The notes beneath the pieces were generated by a model. The model did no database searches. It worked only from the letters and a program-made list of their open reading frames with translations, and was not told the origin of the DNA. From Bartonella sp. AU16XJBT (GTDB taxonomy: Bacteria; Pseudomonadota; Alphaproteobacteria; Rhizobiales; Rhizobiaceae): a stretch of DNA of 64,000 nucleotides. Position 1 is the stretch's first letter. Every line of letters starts with the position of its first letter. Both the position numbers and the translations under genes were made by a program. The stretch covers positions 22,174 to 86,173 of the forward strand of contig NZ_JAQITF010000010.1 in assembly GCF_028618665.1 (NCBI RefSeq), written 5' to 3'. Shown one piece after another: positions 37,939 to 45,919 of this stretch.

Positions 37939-39249
37939 ATGAAAAAAGATCACCCCCACCCTTTTCCATCCTCTTCAATAAAAGAACTCATAGAACTCTA
38001 TGACAAAGCAGCGGCAGAAGTCTCAGGTGTCTCCCCCCTCCCTAAAGAAGCTCCTTCAAAAAGCAAGAGACTATCATCGATACCGGAAGAAGATGAGGGA
38101 ATACACTCTGTTTTAGAAAAAGAAACTGTTAGGAAAGAAAACGCACAGACATCCGTTAAAATGACGCATTCAACAACGCCTCTCACAAGAGACAGCGGGA
38201 TCGAAAAACCACAAGAACCTGAAACAACACGTGCAACAGTTGCTCCACAAGCTTCTTCACAAAGGCCAACAAGAATCCTCTCAGAGGAAGAAATCACTCT
38301 ATTGCTTCCACACCATTCATTGGTTCGAACCTATCAAGAAGAAATCCAACGTTTATCCGCAAAGGCCTATGGCAACCCCAACATTTTGCAAGAAAAGATG
38401 CAAGAAATTCAAAGAAATCCCGCTACAGGAGAAGAACTCTCATGGCGCATGGCTGCCCATCCTGAAAGCATCGCTAAACTTTCCGGCACCAGTATGTTGG
38501 GCTTTAAAAATCAAGCACGCAAACAAGCAGAAGAAAGTTTTTCCGACCTCTGTGTCACCATTGATGGTTATACAGAAGCTGTAAAACATGCAAGAGAGAG
38601 TCTCTTACAATCTCCAGAGCAAGAACTCAAAAACTATGAACGCCTCATGGGAAAGGCAGCTGTTACTGAACTCCTAAAAAAACCGGATCGTTCTCAAAGG
38701 GAAAAAGAAAGTCTTTCAGAAGAAGAAACTTCTACAAAAATCCACCAACATTCAAAAGTCAAAAGACACCATGCCCAAATCCAATATTGGTCCACTGTTG
38801 TTTTTGGCCAATCAAATATTTTGCAATCACAGGTGGAAGAGCTTTTCCAAAACCCTGAAACAATAGAACAGCTCGCACAGCAACTTGCCGGAAATCCTCA
38901 GTCTTTTAAAAAATACGCTGGTGTTGGTATTGGTAGCTTTAAAAATCAAGCACGCAGACATGCTGAAGCGGGACTTTCTCACCTCATTGATGCCCTTGAC
39001 AATTATGCAACAGCTGTAACACAAGTAAAAGAGAGCATTGCAGAAACTCAGCAGTCAAAACAAGAACGCCATGAACTGTCTGAGAGAGCGCAAAACTTGC
39101 ATCAACAACAAAGCGTCTCACAAACTGCTCAACGTCCTGAGCCTTCAATAGTAACACATGAAGGCGCAACAGCCTCTACTCAGCAAAGAGAAACAGATTT
39201 TCGTCCTCGCAAAACCGCCGCCTCCAAAGCGATGGCTCTTGCCAGCTAA
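37939..39249 (+). CDS. BepE-like effector with two BID domains
   Basis: A 436-residue effector without FIC. It starts MKKDHPHP like its neighbours. The first 110 residues are disordered and charged, with hardly any tyrosines. Two BIDs follow: about 125-215 (AKAYGNPNILQEKM, LSGTSMLGFKNQARKQAEE) and about 275-365 (TVVFGQSNILQSQ, YAGVGIGSFKNQARRHAEAG). The tail ends SKAMALAS. Two BIDs and the place after BepD match BepE of B. henselae, which preserves host-cell integrity during migration, but the BepE tyrosine motifs are not evident here, so I leave the symbol empty. Confidence 0.8.
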   Translation: MKKDHPHPFPSSSIKELIELYDKAAAEVSGVSPLPKEAPSKSKRLSSIPEEDEGIHSVLEKETVRKENAQTSVKMTHSTTPLTRDSGIEKPQEPETTRATVAPQASSQRPTRILSEEEITLLLPHHSLVRTYQEEIQRLSAKAYGNPNILQEKMQEIQRNPATGEELSWRMAAHPESIAKLSGTSMLGFKNQARKQAEESFSDLCVTIDGYTEAVKHARESLLQSPEQELKNYERLMGKAAVTELLKKPDRSQREKESLSEEETSTKIHQHSKVKRHHAQIQYWSTVVFGQSNILQSQVEELFQNPETIEQLAQQLAGNPQSFKKYAGVGIGSFKNQARRHAEAGLSHLIDALDNYATAVTQVKESIAETQQSKQERHELSERAQNLHQQQSVSQTAQRPEPSIVTHEGATASTQQRETDFRPRKTAASKAMALAS

Positions 39250-39553
39250 ATAAACATAAGTTTTCCCTTTGAATCTAATATCTTGGCGCAACACAAAACA
39301 GAAGTGATTTGCGCCAAGAAAGAGAGAGCGTTGAAACAAAATTCATTCCCCCACCAGTTAATCTAAGCTACTGATAAACAGTATTTAAAGAGTGATCATC
39401 ATCTGCACCAAAAGAGTCAAATCTTGTGGAATCGTTTAGTTTCATATCCTCTCTCATAAGAGCAAGTAAAAAACCATAAAACAGAATAAACACCAACGTA
39501 CATTCTTAGATAGTATTTAAAAACAATATTGGAAGAGTTTGAAAGGAACATGC
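39250..39553. other. spacer related to the inter-effector repeat
   Basis: It keeps the hairpin at the left and the GAAAGGA ribosome binding site at the right. The middle is diverged, though CTGCACCAAAAGAGTCAAATC still recalls TGCACCAAAGAGG of the other copies. Confidence 0.5.
39282..39318 (+). terminator. hairpin after the two-BID effector gene
   Basis: CTTGGCGCAA (39282-39291) and TTGCGCCAAG (39309-39318) form a perfect stem of 10 bp. No strong T-run follows. Confidence 0.55.
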
Positions 39554-41506
39554 ATGAAAAAAAGAAACCCCTCCCCTTTTATTACCGAAATGATGGAAAA
39601 ATTTCAACAACAGACTGAACAATCCCCCACCAGAACCTCTCCTCCCCAAGTTTCTCAAAGTGTGTCCCCCCCCCCTGTACAAACACGCCGAGAGAATTTG
39701 TCATCCCCCCCAAAGGTTGCGCCACCGCCCCCCCAACGTATAAGAGAAAAAACGCAAACCAACACAATATCCCCCAGCGCAAAAATCCAAGAAACTCCTT
39801 CTTTACAGACAAACATGGCACCGCCCAACCCCCCACGTATGAGAGAGAGGCAACAACACAGCACACAAGTTCAAACCTCCCCCTCCCTACAAACAAAAGT
39901 AGCTCCCCCCCCTCCCCCACGCGTAAGAGACAAAACGCCAACCGACACAAAAATCCAAAAACCTGAAACTCAAGAAAGCCCCTCCACGCACATAAAAACA
40001 GCACCACAAAGACCACCGCGTGCAAAAGATAGAGAACAAAACAGACAAGCAGCTCAAGAATCCCCCTCTCTACAGACAAAAGTGGCGCCGCCCCCTCCCC
40101 CACGCATGAGAGACAGAGCACAAACCAGCACAAAAATTCAAAATCCAGAAATCCAAGAGAGCCCCTCCACGCATATAAAAACAGCACCACAAAGACCACC
40201 GCGTGCAAAAGATAGAGAACAAAACAGACAAGCAGCTCAAGAATCCCCCTCTCTACAGACAAAAGTGGCACCGGCCCTTCCCCCACGCATGAGAGACAAA
40301 GTGCAAACCAGCACAAAAATTCAAAATTCAGAAACCCTCGCCCCAAGTGTTAGACCCAAAACACCACGGCATAGACAAGTCAGGCAGCAAAGCAGTTCAT
40401 CATCACAAGACAGTGAAATCTATGCAGTCCCTCGTTCAAGAAAACCACACCAAATAGGAGACAGACAAAAAAGCGACGCTTTCGTCCAAAAAATGGCCTC
40501 CCCACAAACAGCAATTAAACAACCAAAACCGTCTCAGGAACACAAAACATCTATTAATACAATGGAAAGAGAGCTATTGCTCGTAGCATATCAAGAAGAA
40601 ATACGATTTTTGTGCAAAAAGGCTTTTGGTGACCGGCTCATTTTAGAACAAAGAATAGAAGCCGTCAAAGAAAACCCCAATATGGGAGAACAGCTCTTAT
40701 GGGATATAACAGAAAACCCTCAGACTATTTCTAAGCTTGCTGGTAGAAAAGTTCTTGGCATAAAAAATGGAGCGCGCAAAAAAGCTGAAGAAGCTCTTTC
40801 ATCCCTCTGTACCGCCATAGAAGGTTTTATGTATACGTCAAAATATACAAAAACTGAGAATATTTCACAGAGCCCTCACACAAAACAACGACAGCATCGA
40901 CAAGCGCAACAAGAAGAAGCAATCACTCAAACACAAAATCCGCTCAAGTCAGAAAAGAAAATAGAGCCTCTCTCAAATCAGGAAATTGCCCGCAGAATTC
41001 AACAAGATCCATCGGTTAAATATGGTCAAAGAGAAATCGAATATTGGTGCCAAATTGTTTATAATGATCCATTTATTCTGCAATATAGAATGGAAGATAT
41101 GCACAAAATTCCAGATATGGGAGAAGAGCTTGTATTTCAAATTGAAAAGGATTCTACATCTTTTGCTCCGCTTGCTGGTAGAAAAACTCTTGGCATAAAA
41201 AACGGAGCACGCAAAGCCGCTGAAGAAAGTCTTCCTACCCTTTGTACCGCCATTAAGGATTATGCTGATACGATAAAACAGTTAAGAGAAACCATTGTGC
41301 AAAACCATCAAACAGAACAACAACAACGCCATCAACCGCTTAGCGATCTGGATAAAAATCAGCAAAGCCTATCACAGTCTCCAAAGTTTCCTGAACGCTC
41401 AACAGCAAAGCGTCATCAAGAGCTTACTGAAACATCTAAACAAGAAGAGCGACCTCCTATGCGACCGCGCAGAGCCGAAACATCAAAAACAATGGCTTTG
41501 TCGTGA
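39554..41506 (+). CDS. Bep effector with proline-rich repeats and two BID domains
   Basis: A 650-residue effector. The start at 39554 (MKKRNPSP) follows GAAAGGAACATGC and matches the other effector starts better than an upstream in-frame codon. Residues 1-270 are proline-rich, with repeated VAPPPPPRVRD and APQRPPRAKD motifs (P-x-x-P with flanking arginine) that could bind SH3 or WW domains. A 61-residue unit is repeated (183-bp offset at 39971 and 40154). One tyrosine motif (EIYAVPR) lies near residue 290. BIDs lie at about 345-430 (KKAFGDRLILEQR, LAGRKVLGIKNGARKKAEE) and 490-580 (QIVYNDPFILQYR, LAGRKTLGIKNGARKAAEE). The tail ends SKTMALS. It may correspond to BepF by position but differs in its N-terminus. 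Confidence 0.82.
   Translation: MKKRNPSPFITEMMEKFQQQTEQSPTRTSPPQVSQSVSPPPVQTRRENLSSPPKVAPPPPQRIREKTQTNTISPSAKIQETPSLQTNMAPPNPPRMRERQQHSTQVQTSPSLQTKVAPPPPPRVRDKTPTDTKIQKPETQESPSTHIKTAPQRPPRAKDREQNRQAAQESPSLQTKVAPPPPPRMRDRAQTSTKIQNPEIQESPSTHIKTAPQRPPRAKDREQNRQAAQESPSLQTKVAPALPPRMRDKVQTSTKIQNSETLAPSVRPKTPRHRQVRQQSSSSSQDSEIYAVPRSRKPHQIGDRQKSDAFVQKMASPQTAIKQPKPSQEHKTSINTMERELLLVAYQEEIRFLCKKAFGDRLILEQRIEAVKENPNMGEQLLWDITENPQTISKLAGRKVLGIKNGARKKAEEALSSLCTAIEGFMYTSKYTKTENISQSPHTKQRQHRQAQQEEAITQTQNPLKSEKKIEPLSNQEIARRIQQDPSVKYGQREIEYWCQIVYNDPFILQYRMEDMHKIPDMGEELVFQIEKDSTSFAPLAGRKTLGIKNGARKAAEESLPTLCTAIKDYADTIKQLRETIVQNHQTEQQQRHQPLSDLDKNQQSLSQSPKFPERSTAKRHQELTETSKQEERPPMRPRRAETSKTMALS
39666..39675 (+). 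repeat. C10 tract inside the proline-rich effector gene
   Basis: Ten C in a row encode part of S-P-P-P near codon 40. Gain or loss of one base would shift the frame and silence the gene, so phase variation is possible. Confidence 0.6.
39971..40336 (+). repeat. 183-bp tandem repeats in the proline-rich effector
   Basis: AGCCCCTCCACGCA-ATAAAAA and ACAGCACCACAAAGACCACC recur at an offset of 183 bases (39971 and 40154), almost identical over the whole unit; a partial unit lies on each side. The unit keeps the reading frame (61 codons). Confidence 0.85.
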
Positions 41507-41828
41507 TGGTCTCATCACCATTGGCTTTTCATATAAAACTTTGGTGCAATTATCTTGCCCAAATTGCACCAAGGTTGGCGTATAACATACAGAAAAATTT
41601 GCATAAACTGGCATATGACAAAACGCATTGATAAAATTTCACGATAACGTTTCATAAAAATTACACCCCTTGACTTTGTTCGATGCGAATAACGAACAAG
41701 GTCAAATTTTTTCAATCATTTAAATCGGCATTCTTCTTTGCAAGAAAGCTATGAAAATAACATAAGGCAAAAATGCAAAAAAGAAGCTTTTTTTTAAAAA
41801 AATATTAAAAACTTGAAAGGACATATGC
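41507..41828. other. spacer before the double-FIC effector gene
   Basis: It contains the hairpin TTGGTGCAATT (41541-41551)/AATTGCACCAA (41562-41572), which resembles the other inter-effector hairpins, GTTTCATAAAAA and TTGATAAAATTTCACGATAAC. The right end has CTTGAAAGGACATATGC before the ATG. The middle is diverged from the other leaders. Confidence 0.55.
41541..41572 (+). terminator. hairpin after the proline-rich effector gene
   Basis: Perfect 11-bp stem TTGGTGCAATT/AATTGCACCAA with a 10-base loop. The sequence differs from the other hairpins (GGTGC in place of GGCGC) with compensating change on the other arm. Confidence 0.6.
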
Positions 41829-44800
41829 ATGAAAAAAAACACAGAACATTATAACTCTTCCACACAGGAAGAATTGCAAGAACAACACTCTGCAGTTAAT
41901 GCAACCATTTCTAAACAAATAAACGAAGCAGCGCAAAATTTTTTCTACCCCAATAGCAAGGTGCTTAAAAATAAATACCGCATCAAAGATAAAGAAATAT
42001 TAAAAGAGCGCTGTTGTGATGATGTAAAAAAAGAAATAATCAAACTGCTCCAAGAACCACCACCAGAGAAGTTTGATGCCGCCTATCTCAAATATCTTCA
42101 TCACCGCCTTTTTTCTCGTGCATTTGAATGGGCTGGCCAAACCCGCCAAGCACCTTTTACATTTGAAGATAGCAGTGTTGCTTTCATGCCCATTTTGAAA
42201 AGAAAAGAATTTACAGAACCTTTTGCGATTGGCAGAAAAGTACAGGAGGGACTAGAAAAGTTAGACAAAACACTTGCTGAAAAAAATAATTTACAAGGAT
42301 TGCCCCGCGAAGAATTTGTTGAACATGCTGCTCAACTGATGATAGATTTACACCACTTGCATCCTTTCAGAGAGGGCAATAGGCGCACAAAGAGACTGTT
42401 TGTTGAAAAACTCGCTCAAGCAGCAGGACATGAGCTAGACTTTTCACTTGTGAGCAAAAAACGCAAAGACTTTGTCCGTGTGTCCGCCATGGAACGTGGC
42501 GATCCAGAGCCTATGCAGCATCTGCTTGAGGATATCTCCAATCCAGAAAAATTGCTCATTTTACAAGAATTCACCAACTCTATGAGAAAGCTTGGAATGG
42601 GTGAAAGAAATTATTATCTCGCTGTCGTCGCAAAAGAAGGAGAAACCTATCATGGTACCTATAGAGGCTGTGGAGCCAATAGCTTTATGATGGATGTTCA
42701 GGGGACTCTCATCTTGGGAAATAAAAAAGATCTCACACCCGAGCAAACACAAACATTAACAATTGGTGAGGTCTTCTCCTTTACAGCACCAAAAACTCAA
42801 AGCCCGCAAAAAAACCAGAAAAAAAACCAGCAAAAAACATTGCTTCCAGAAGAAAAACGAGCCGCTCACACAAACGATGAAATAACGGAAAAGAGCAAAG
42901 ACAACACCTCCATTCAAACAAAGAGAAAAGAAAAAGCCCATTTTGCACCATGGATTACCCCTCATACTTCCCATGACAGCGTTGAAGTTATGCCCCAAAG
43001 TCTGCAAGAAAAAGAACAAATAGCACAACCAATGGCTCAATCTGCTTCGTCTATGAGGCAAACGCAAAAAGATTTCCAAGAAACCATTTTTCAGACCCAA
43101 AATACAGTGACAAATGATCTAACGACTGTCCAAATAACACAGAAAAATCTCTCTGATCATCAACAAATAGGAACACAGCCCCCAAAAAAAGCAATGGCAT
43201 ACTGGGACAGTACTACAAAAAAAATAGATACCGCCCCTCTCTCCTCACACGAGAAATTATCCTCATCGTCTAAAACCGAAGAAGATAATACAATGTACCG
43301 TAATTTCCTTTACCCCAACAGTATCACCTTAAAAAATAAATATGGAATAGAAAACTACGGAAAATTAAAAGTGCAATGTGCTCATGATACAGCAAAAGCA
43401 ATCATTCATCTACGCCAAGAAGAGCCTCCACAAAGTCTCAACTCTACATATCTCCAATATATTCATCATACCCTATTTAAAAACACTTTTGAATGGGCCG
43501 GGAAAACACGTGAAAAACCATTTACATTTGAAGATGGCACCGTCGCTTGTATGCCAAAAATGAAAAAAGCGGATATTTCTTTTGCATCAAAAAAACAGAT
43601 ACAGGAGGGACTAAAAAATTTAGACAAAACACTTGCTGAAACGAATAATTTAAAAGGCTTAACCCGCGAAACATTTGTTGAACAAGCCGCTGAAATAATG
43701 ATACAGCTCAACTATACGCATCCTTTCAGAGAAGGTAATGGACGCACACAACGAATTTTTTTTGAAAAACTCGCTCAAGTAGCAGGACACACACTTGACT
43801 TTTCTCTTGTAACAGAAAAACGCATGAACTTTGCTAGCATTGCATCGCTAAAACACAACGATAAAGAAGAGATGAAACATCTTTTTGAGGATATCTCCAA
43901 TCCAGAAAAAACGCTTATTTTAAAAGAATTCATGGACAATATGAAAAATATTGGGCTTGAGAATATAAATCATCGTCTTATTATGACAGCGAAAGAAGGA
44001 GAAACCTATCATGGTACCTATAGAGGCTGTGGACCCAATGGCTTCATGCTTGATGCCAATGGAGATTTCATCCTGGGAAATAAAAAAGATCTCACCCCAA
44101 AGCAAATACATACATTAAAAATTGGTGACGCCCTCTCCTTTACAGCACCAAGCGCTCAACACCAGCAAGAAGTGCTAATCCCCGCAGAAAAAATAGCTCC
44201 CCTTACAAGCGACGAAATTGTCACAGGGATAAAAAACAATACGTCACTTCATGCAAGAAGAACAGAAATCGAGACTTTGTGCCAAATCATTTATGGCAAT
44301 CGGCATATTTTGCAGGAAAAGATTGAAAGGATCCATAAAAATCAAACGGAGGGAGAACAGCTCACCTATCAAATTGCCACATCTCCTCAATCTATTTCTA
44401 AGCTTTCTGGTAGCAATGTATTTGGCATAAAAAACAACGCGCGCGCCAATGCTGAAGCAAATATTTTGCCCCTCTGTAGAGCCATTGAGCGTTATATCGA
44501 TATTTTTACACAAACAAAAAGAGACATTCTCCATGACCATCACGTAAAACAAAAACGCTGTGAACAAACGGTAGAAATGCCTCAAGCGTGGATGCAAAAT
44601 CTCCTTTCCCTATCAAAAGAACAGCAGCAAGAAACGTTATCAAACTCTCCTAAATTAAGGGGAGAAATAAAGAATTATATCAAAAAAATCAATGAACGCT
44701 TATCCTCAAGCGAGCATGAAGCGATAAAAGAAAATAATCCCGAAAAGCTTGCGAAAAGTCTTGGCACATCAGCCATCAAAGCAAAAGAGATTCTGGCAAT

Positions 44801-45065
44801 CGTCAAGCAAACAAAAGAGATAGAACATAACATACACTCCATGGATTTTTATGACCGCAAATTGAATGAGCGCTCAGCATCAAACCAACGTCAATCTATC
44901 CAGCATCAATTACTCAAGAAAAACACTGAAAAAACATGTTCTAACACTCTTGATAAAGAAACAAGTAAAGCGCATAAAATGATAGAAAACATCCATCAGC
45001 ACATCAAGAGACAAGAAAATATTCAACCACACAAAATGCAGCCTGCAAAGGCTATGACTCTCTAA
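41829..45065 (+). CDS. double-FIC Bep effector (FIC-OB, linker, FIC-OB-BID)
   Basis: A 1078-residue effector, about twice the size of BepA. Unit 1 (about residues 30-325) has flap FEDSSVAFMP and FIC motif HPFREGNRRTKR at His178, in which the second glycine of G-N-G-R is arginine. Unit 2 (about 490-790) has flap FEDGTVACMP and the canonical HPFREGNGRTQR at His631. Each is followed by an OB region (GETYHGTYRGCG in both). One BID (QIIYGNRHILQEK, LSGSNVFGIKNNARANAEAN, about 805-900) and a basic tail ending PAKAMTL complete it. The linker (330-490) is polar and has a truncated BID-start-like segment and KKAMAY at 453-458, which suggests fusion of two effector genes. The long frame is unbroken with GAAAGGA before the ATG. 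Unit 2 should be able to transfer AMP; unit 1 is uncertain. I do not assign a symbol. Confidence 0.88.
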   Translation: MKKNTEHYNSSTQEELQEQHSAVNATISKQINEAAQNFFYPNSKVLKNKYRIKDKEILKERCCDDVKKEIIKLLQEPPPEKFDAAYLKYLHHRLFSRAFEWAGQTRQAPFTFEDSSVAFMPILKRKEFTEPFAIGRKVQEGLEKLDKTLAEKNNLQGLPREEFVEHAAQLMIDLHHLHPFREGNRRTKRLFVEKLAQAAGHELDFSLVSKKRKDFVRVSAMERGDPEPMQHLLEDISNPEKLLILQEFTNSMRKLGMGERNYYLAVVAKEGETYHGTYRGCGANSFMMDVQGTLILGNKKDLTPEQTQTLTIGEVFSFTAPKTQSPQKNQKKNQQKTLLPEEKRAAHTNDEITEKSKDNTSIQTKRKEKAHFAPWITPHTSHDSVEVMPQSLQEKEQIAQPMAQSASSMRQTQKDFQETIFQTQNTVTNDLTTVQITQKNLSDHQQIGTQPPKKAMAYWDSTTKKIDTAPLSSHEKLSSSSKTEEDNTMYRNFLYPNSITLKNKYGIENYGKLKVQCAHDTAKAIIHLRQEEPPQSLNSTYLQYIHHTLFKNTFEWAGKTREKPFTFEDGTVACMPKMKKADISFASKKQIQEGLKNLDKTLAETNNLKGLTRETFVEQAAEIMIQLNYTHPFREGNGRTQRIFFEKLAQVAGHTLDFSLVTEKRMNFASIASLKHNDKEEMKHLFEDISNPEKTLILKEFMDNMKNIGLENINHRLIMTAKEGETYHGTYRGCGPNGFMLDANGDFILGNKKDLTPKQIHTLKIGDALSFTAPSAQHQQEVLIPAEKIAPLTSDEIVTGIKNNTSLHARRTEIETLCQIIYGNRHILQEKIERIHKNQTEGEQLTYQIATSPQSISKLSGSNVFGIKNNARANAEANILPLCRAIERYIDIFTQTKRDILHDHHVKQKRCEQTVEMPQAWMQNLLSLSKEQQQETLSNSPKLRGEIKNYIKKINERLSSSEHEAIKENNPEKLAKSLGTSAIKAKEILAIVKQTKEIEHNIHSMDFYDRKLNERSASNQRQSIQHQLLKKNTEKTCSNTLDKETSKAHKMIENIHQHIKRQENIQPHKMQPAKAMTL

Positions 45066-45069
45066 GAAT

Positions 45070-45285
45070 TCAGATAAGCTTTAATTTTTTGCCCTCTCTA
45101 ATAAAAAAGATTGCCTTTACTCCCTGGCTTTCATCTTCAAACCAATCGCGCGTCAACGAGATTTGAAAACCATAAGGAAGAAACTTTATTTCCTCAGATT
45201 TTACCCTCATCAACTGTGAAAAAAACCTAAACGAAGCAATTGATAAGGATTGATCATTTTTGAAAAGATCTTTAATCACTTCCAT
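45070..45285 (-). CDS. possible small protein, unknown
   Basis: A 71-residue frame, convergent with the double-FIC gene and ending 4 bases after it. The composition is plausible for a soluble protein (ends IFFIREGKKLKLI), but I see no convincing ribosome binding site and no family motif. It could be the remains of a larger gene. Confidence 0.35.
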   Translation of the reverse strand: MEVIKDLFKNDQSLSIASFRFFSQLMRVKSEEIKFLPYGFQISLTRDWFEDESQGVKAIFFIREGKKLKLI

Positions 45286-45919
45286 CGTCTATGGCGCTCT
45301 TGCTTGTAGCGCTAAAAATAGGCAAGATGCTGGTGAAAAATCACATCTTGCTATCCTCTGTTTATGGAATCTCTGAAACGGGAAGGCAGCCTCATTTGGG
45401 GAGAACATAAAGCCTTAAAGATGGAAACCAATCGACGTGCTTTGCCACCACCTTTTAGCTCAGCCTTATGACTTTTAAAGCCTCTAAAGCACTGTCTTTT
45501 AAATAATGGAATTTGCGCATTACTTCACGCTTTTATTTTATTTGCGTTCTTTGAATAAGGTCCACGCCCCTCACACAAAACAGCACGCCATTGCGTTGCA
45601 CTCTTCACGAACATCACCCCCTAGAGAGAAATGATCATTCTATATCCTCCAACTGGTATGACATCGCTCCTATATTTCAGTTTGAAAAAGAAATTTTAAT
45701 TATTTTATGGCAACAATAAAAATTGTAATACAACAATAATAATCAAGGAGCATTTTATACAGTCTTCACGCACCATTGTTGACAGAAAGACAACCACCGT
45801 CGTAAAACGCTGCACAAATGTATTCTTGTATGGACCTACAGATCAGATTTTTGCGATTTAAAACGGCTTATTTCTCCTATCAACGCTTCTCTTTTTTCTA
45901 ACAAAACCGATATATCTTT
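45286..45919. other. no gene seen
   Basis: Intergenic DNA marking the end of the effector region. No integrase fragment, tRNA or repeat recognised. The murJ promoter should lie in its right part. Confidence 0.45.

Noticed and set aside
38320..38340. T-loop-like GGTTCGAACC
   Set aside because: It lies within the coding sequence of the two-BID effector and has no tRNA structure around it.
39582..40346. Minus-strand frame of 254 codons
   Set aside because: It mirrors the proline-rich repeats of the effector on the plus strand; the Leu/Val/Cys-rich translation is an artefact of the repeats.
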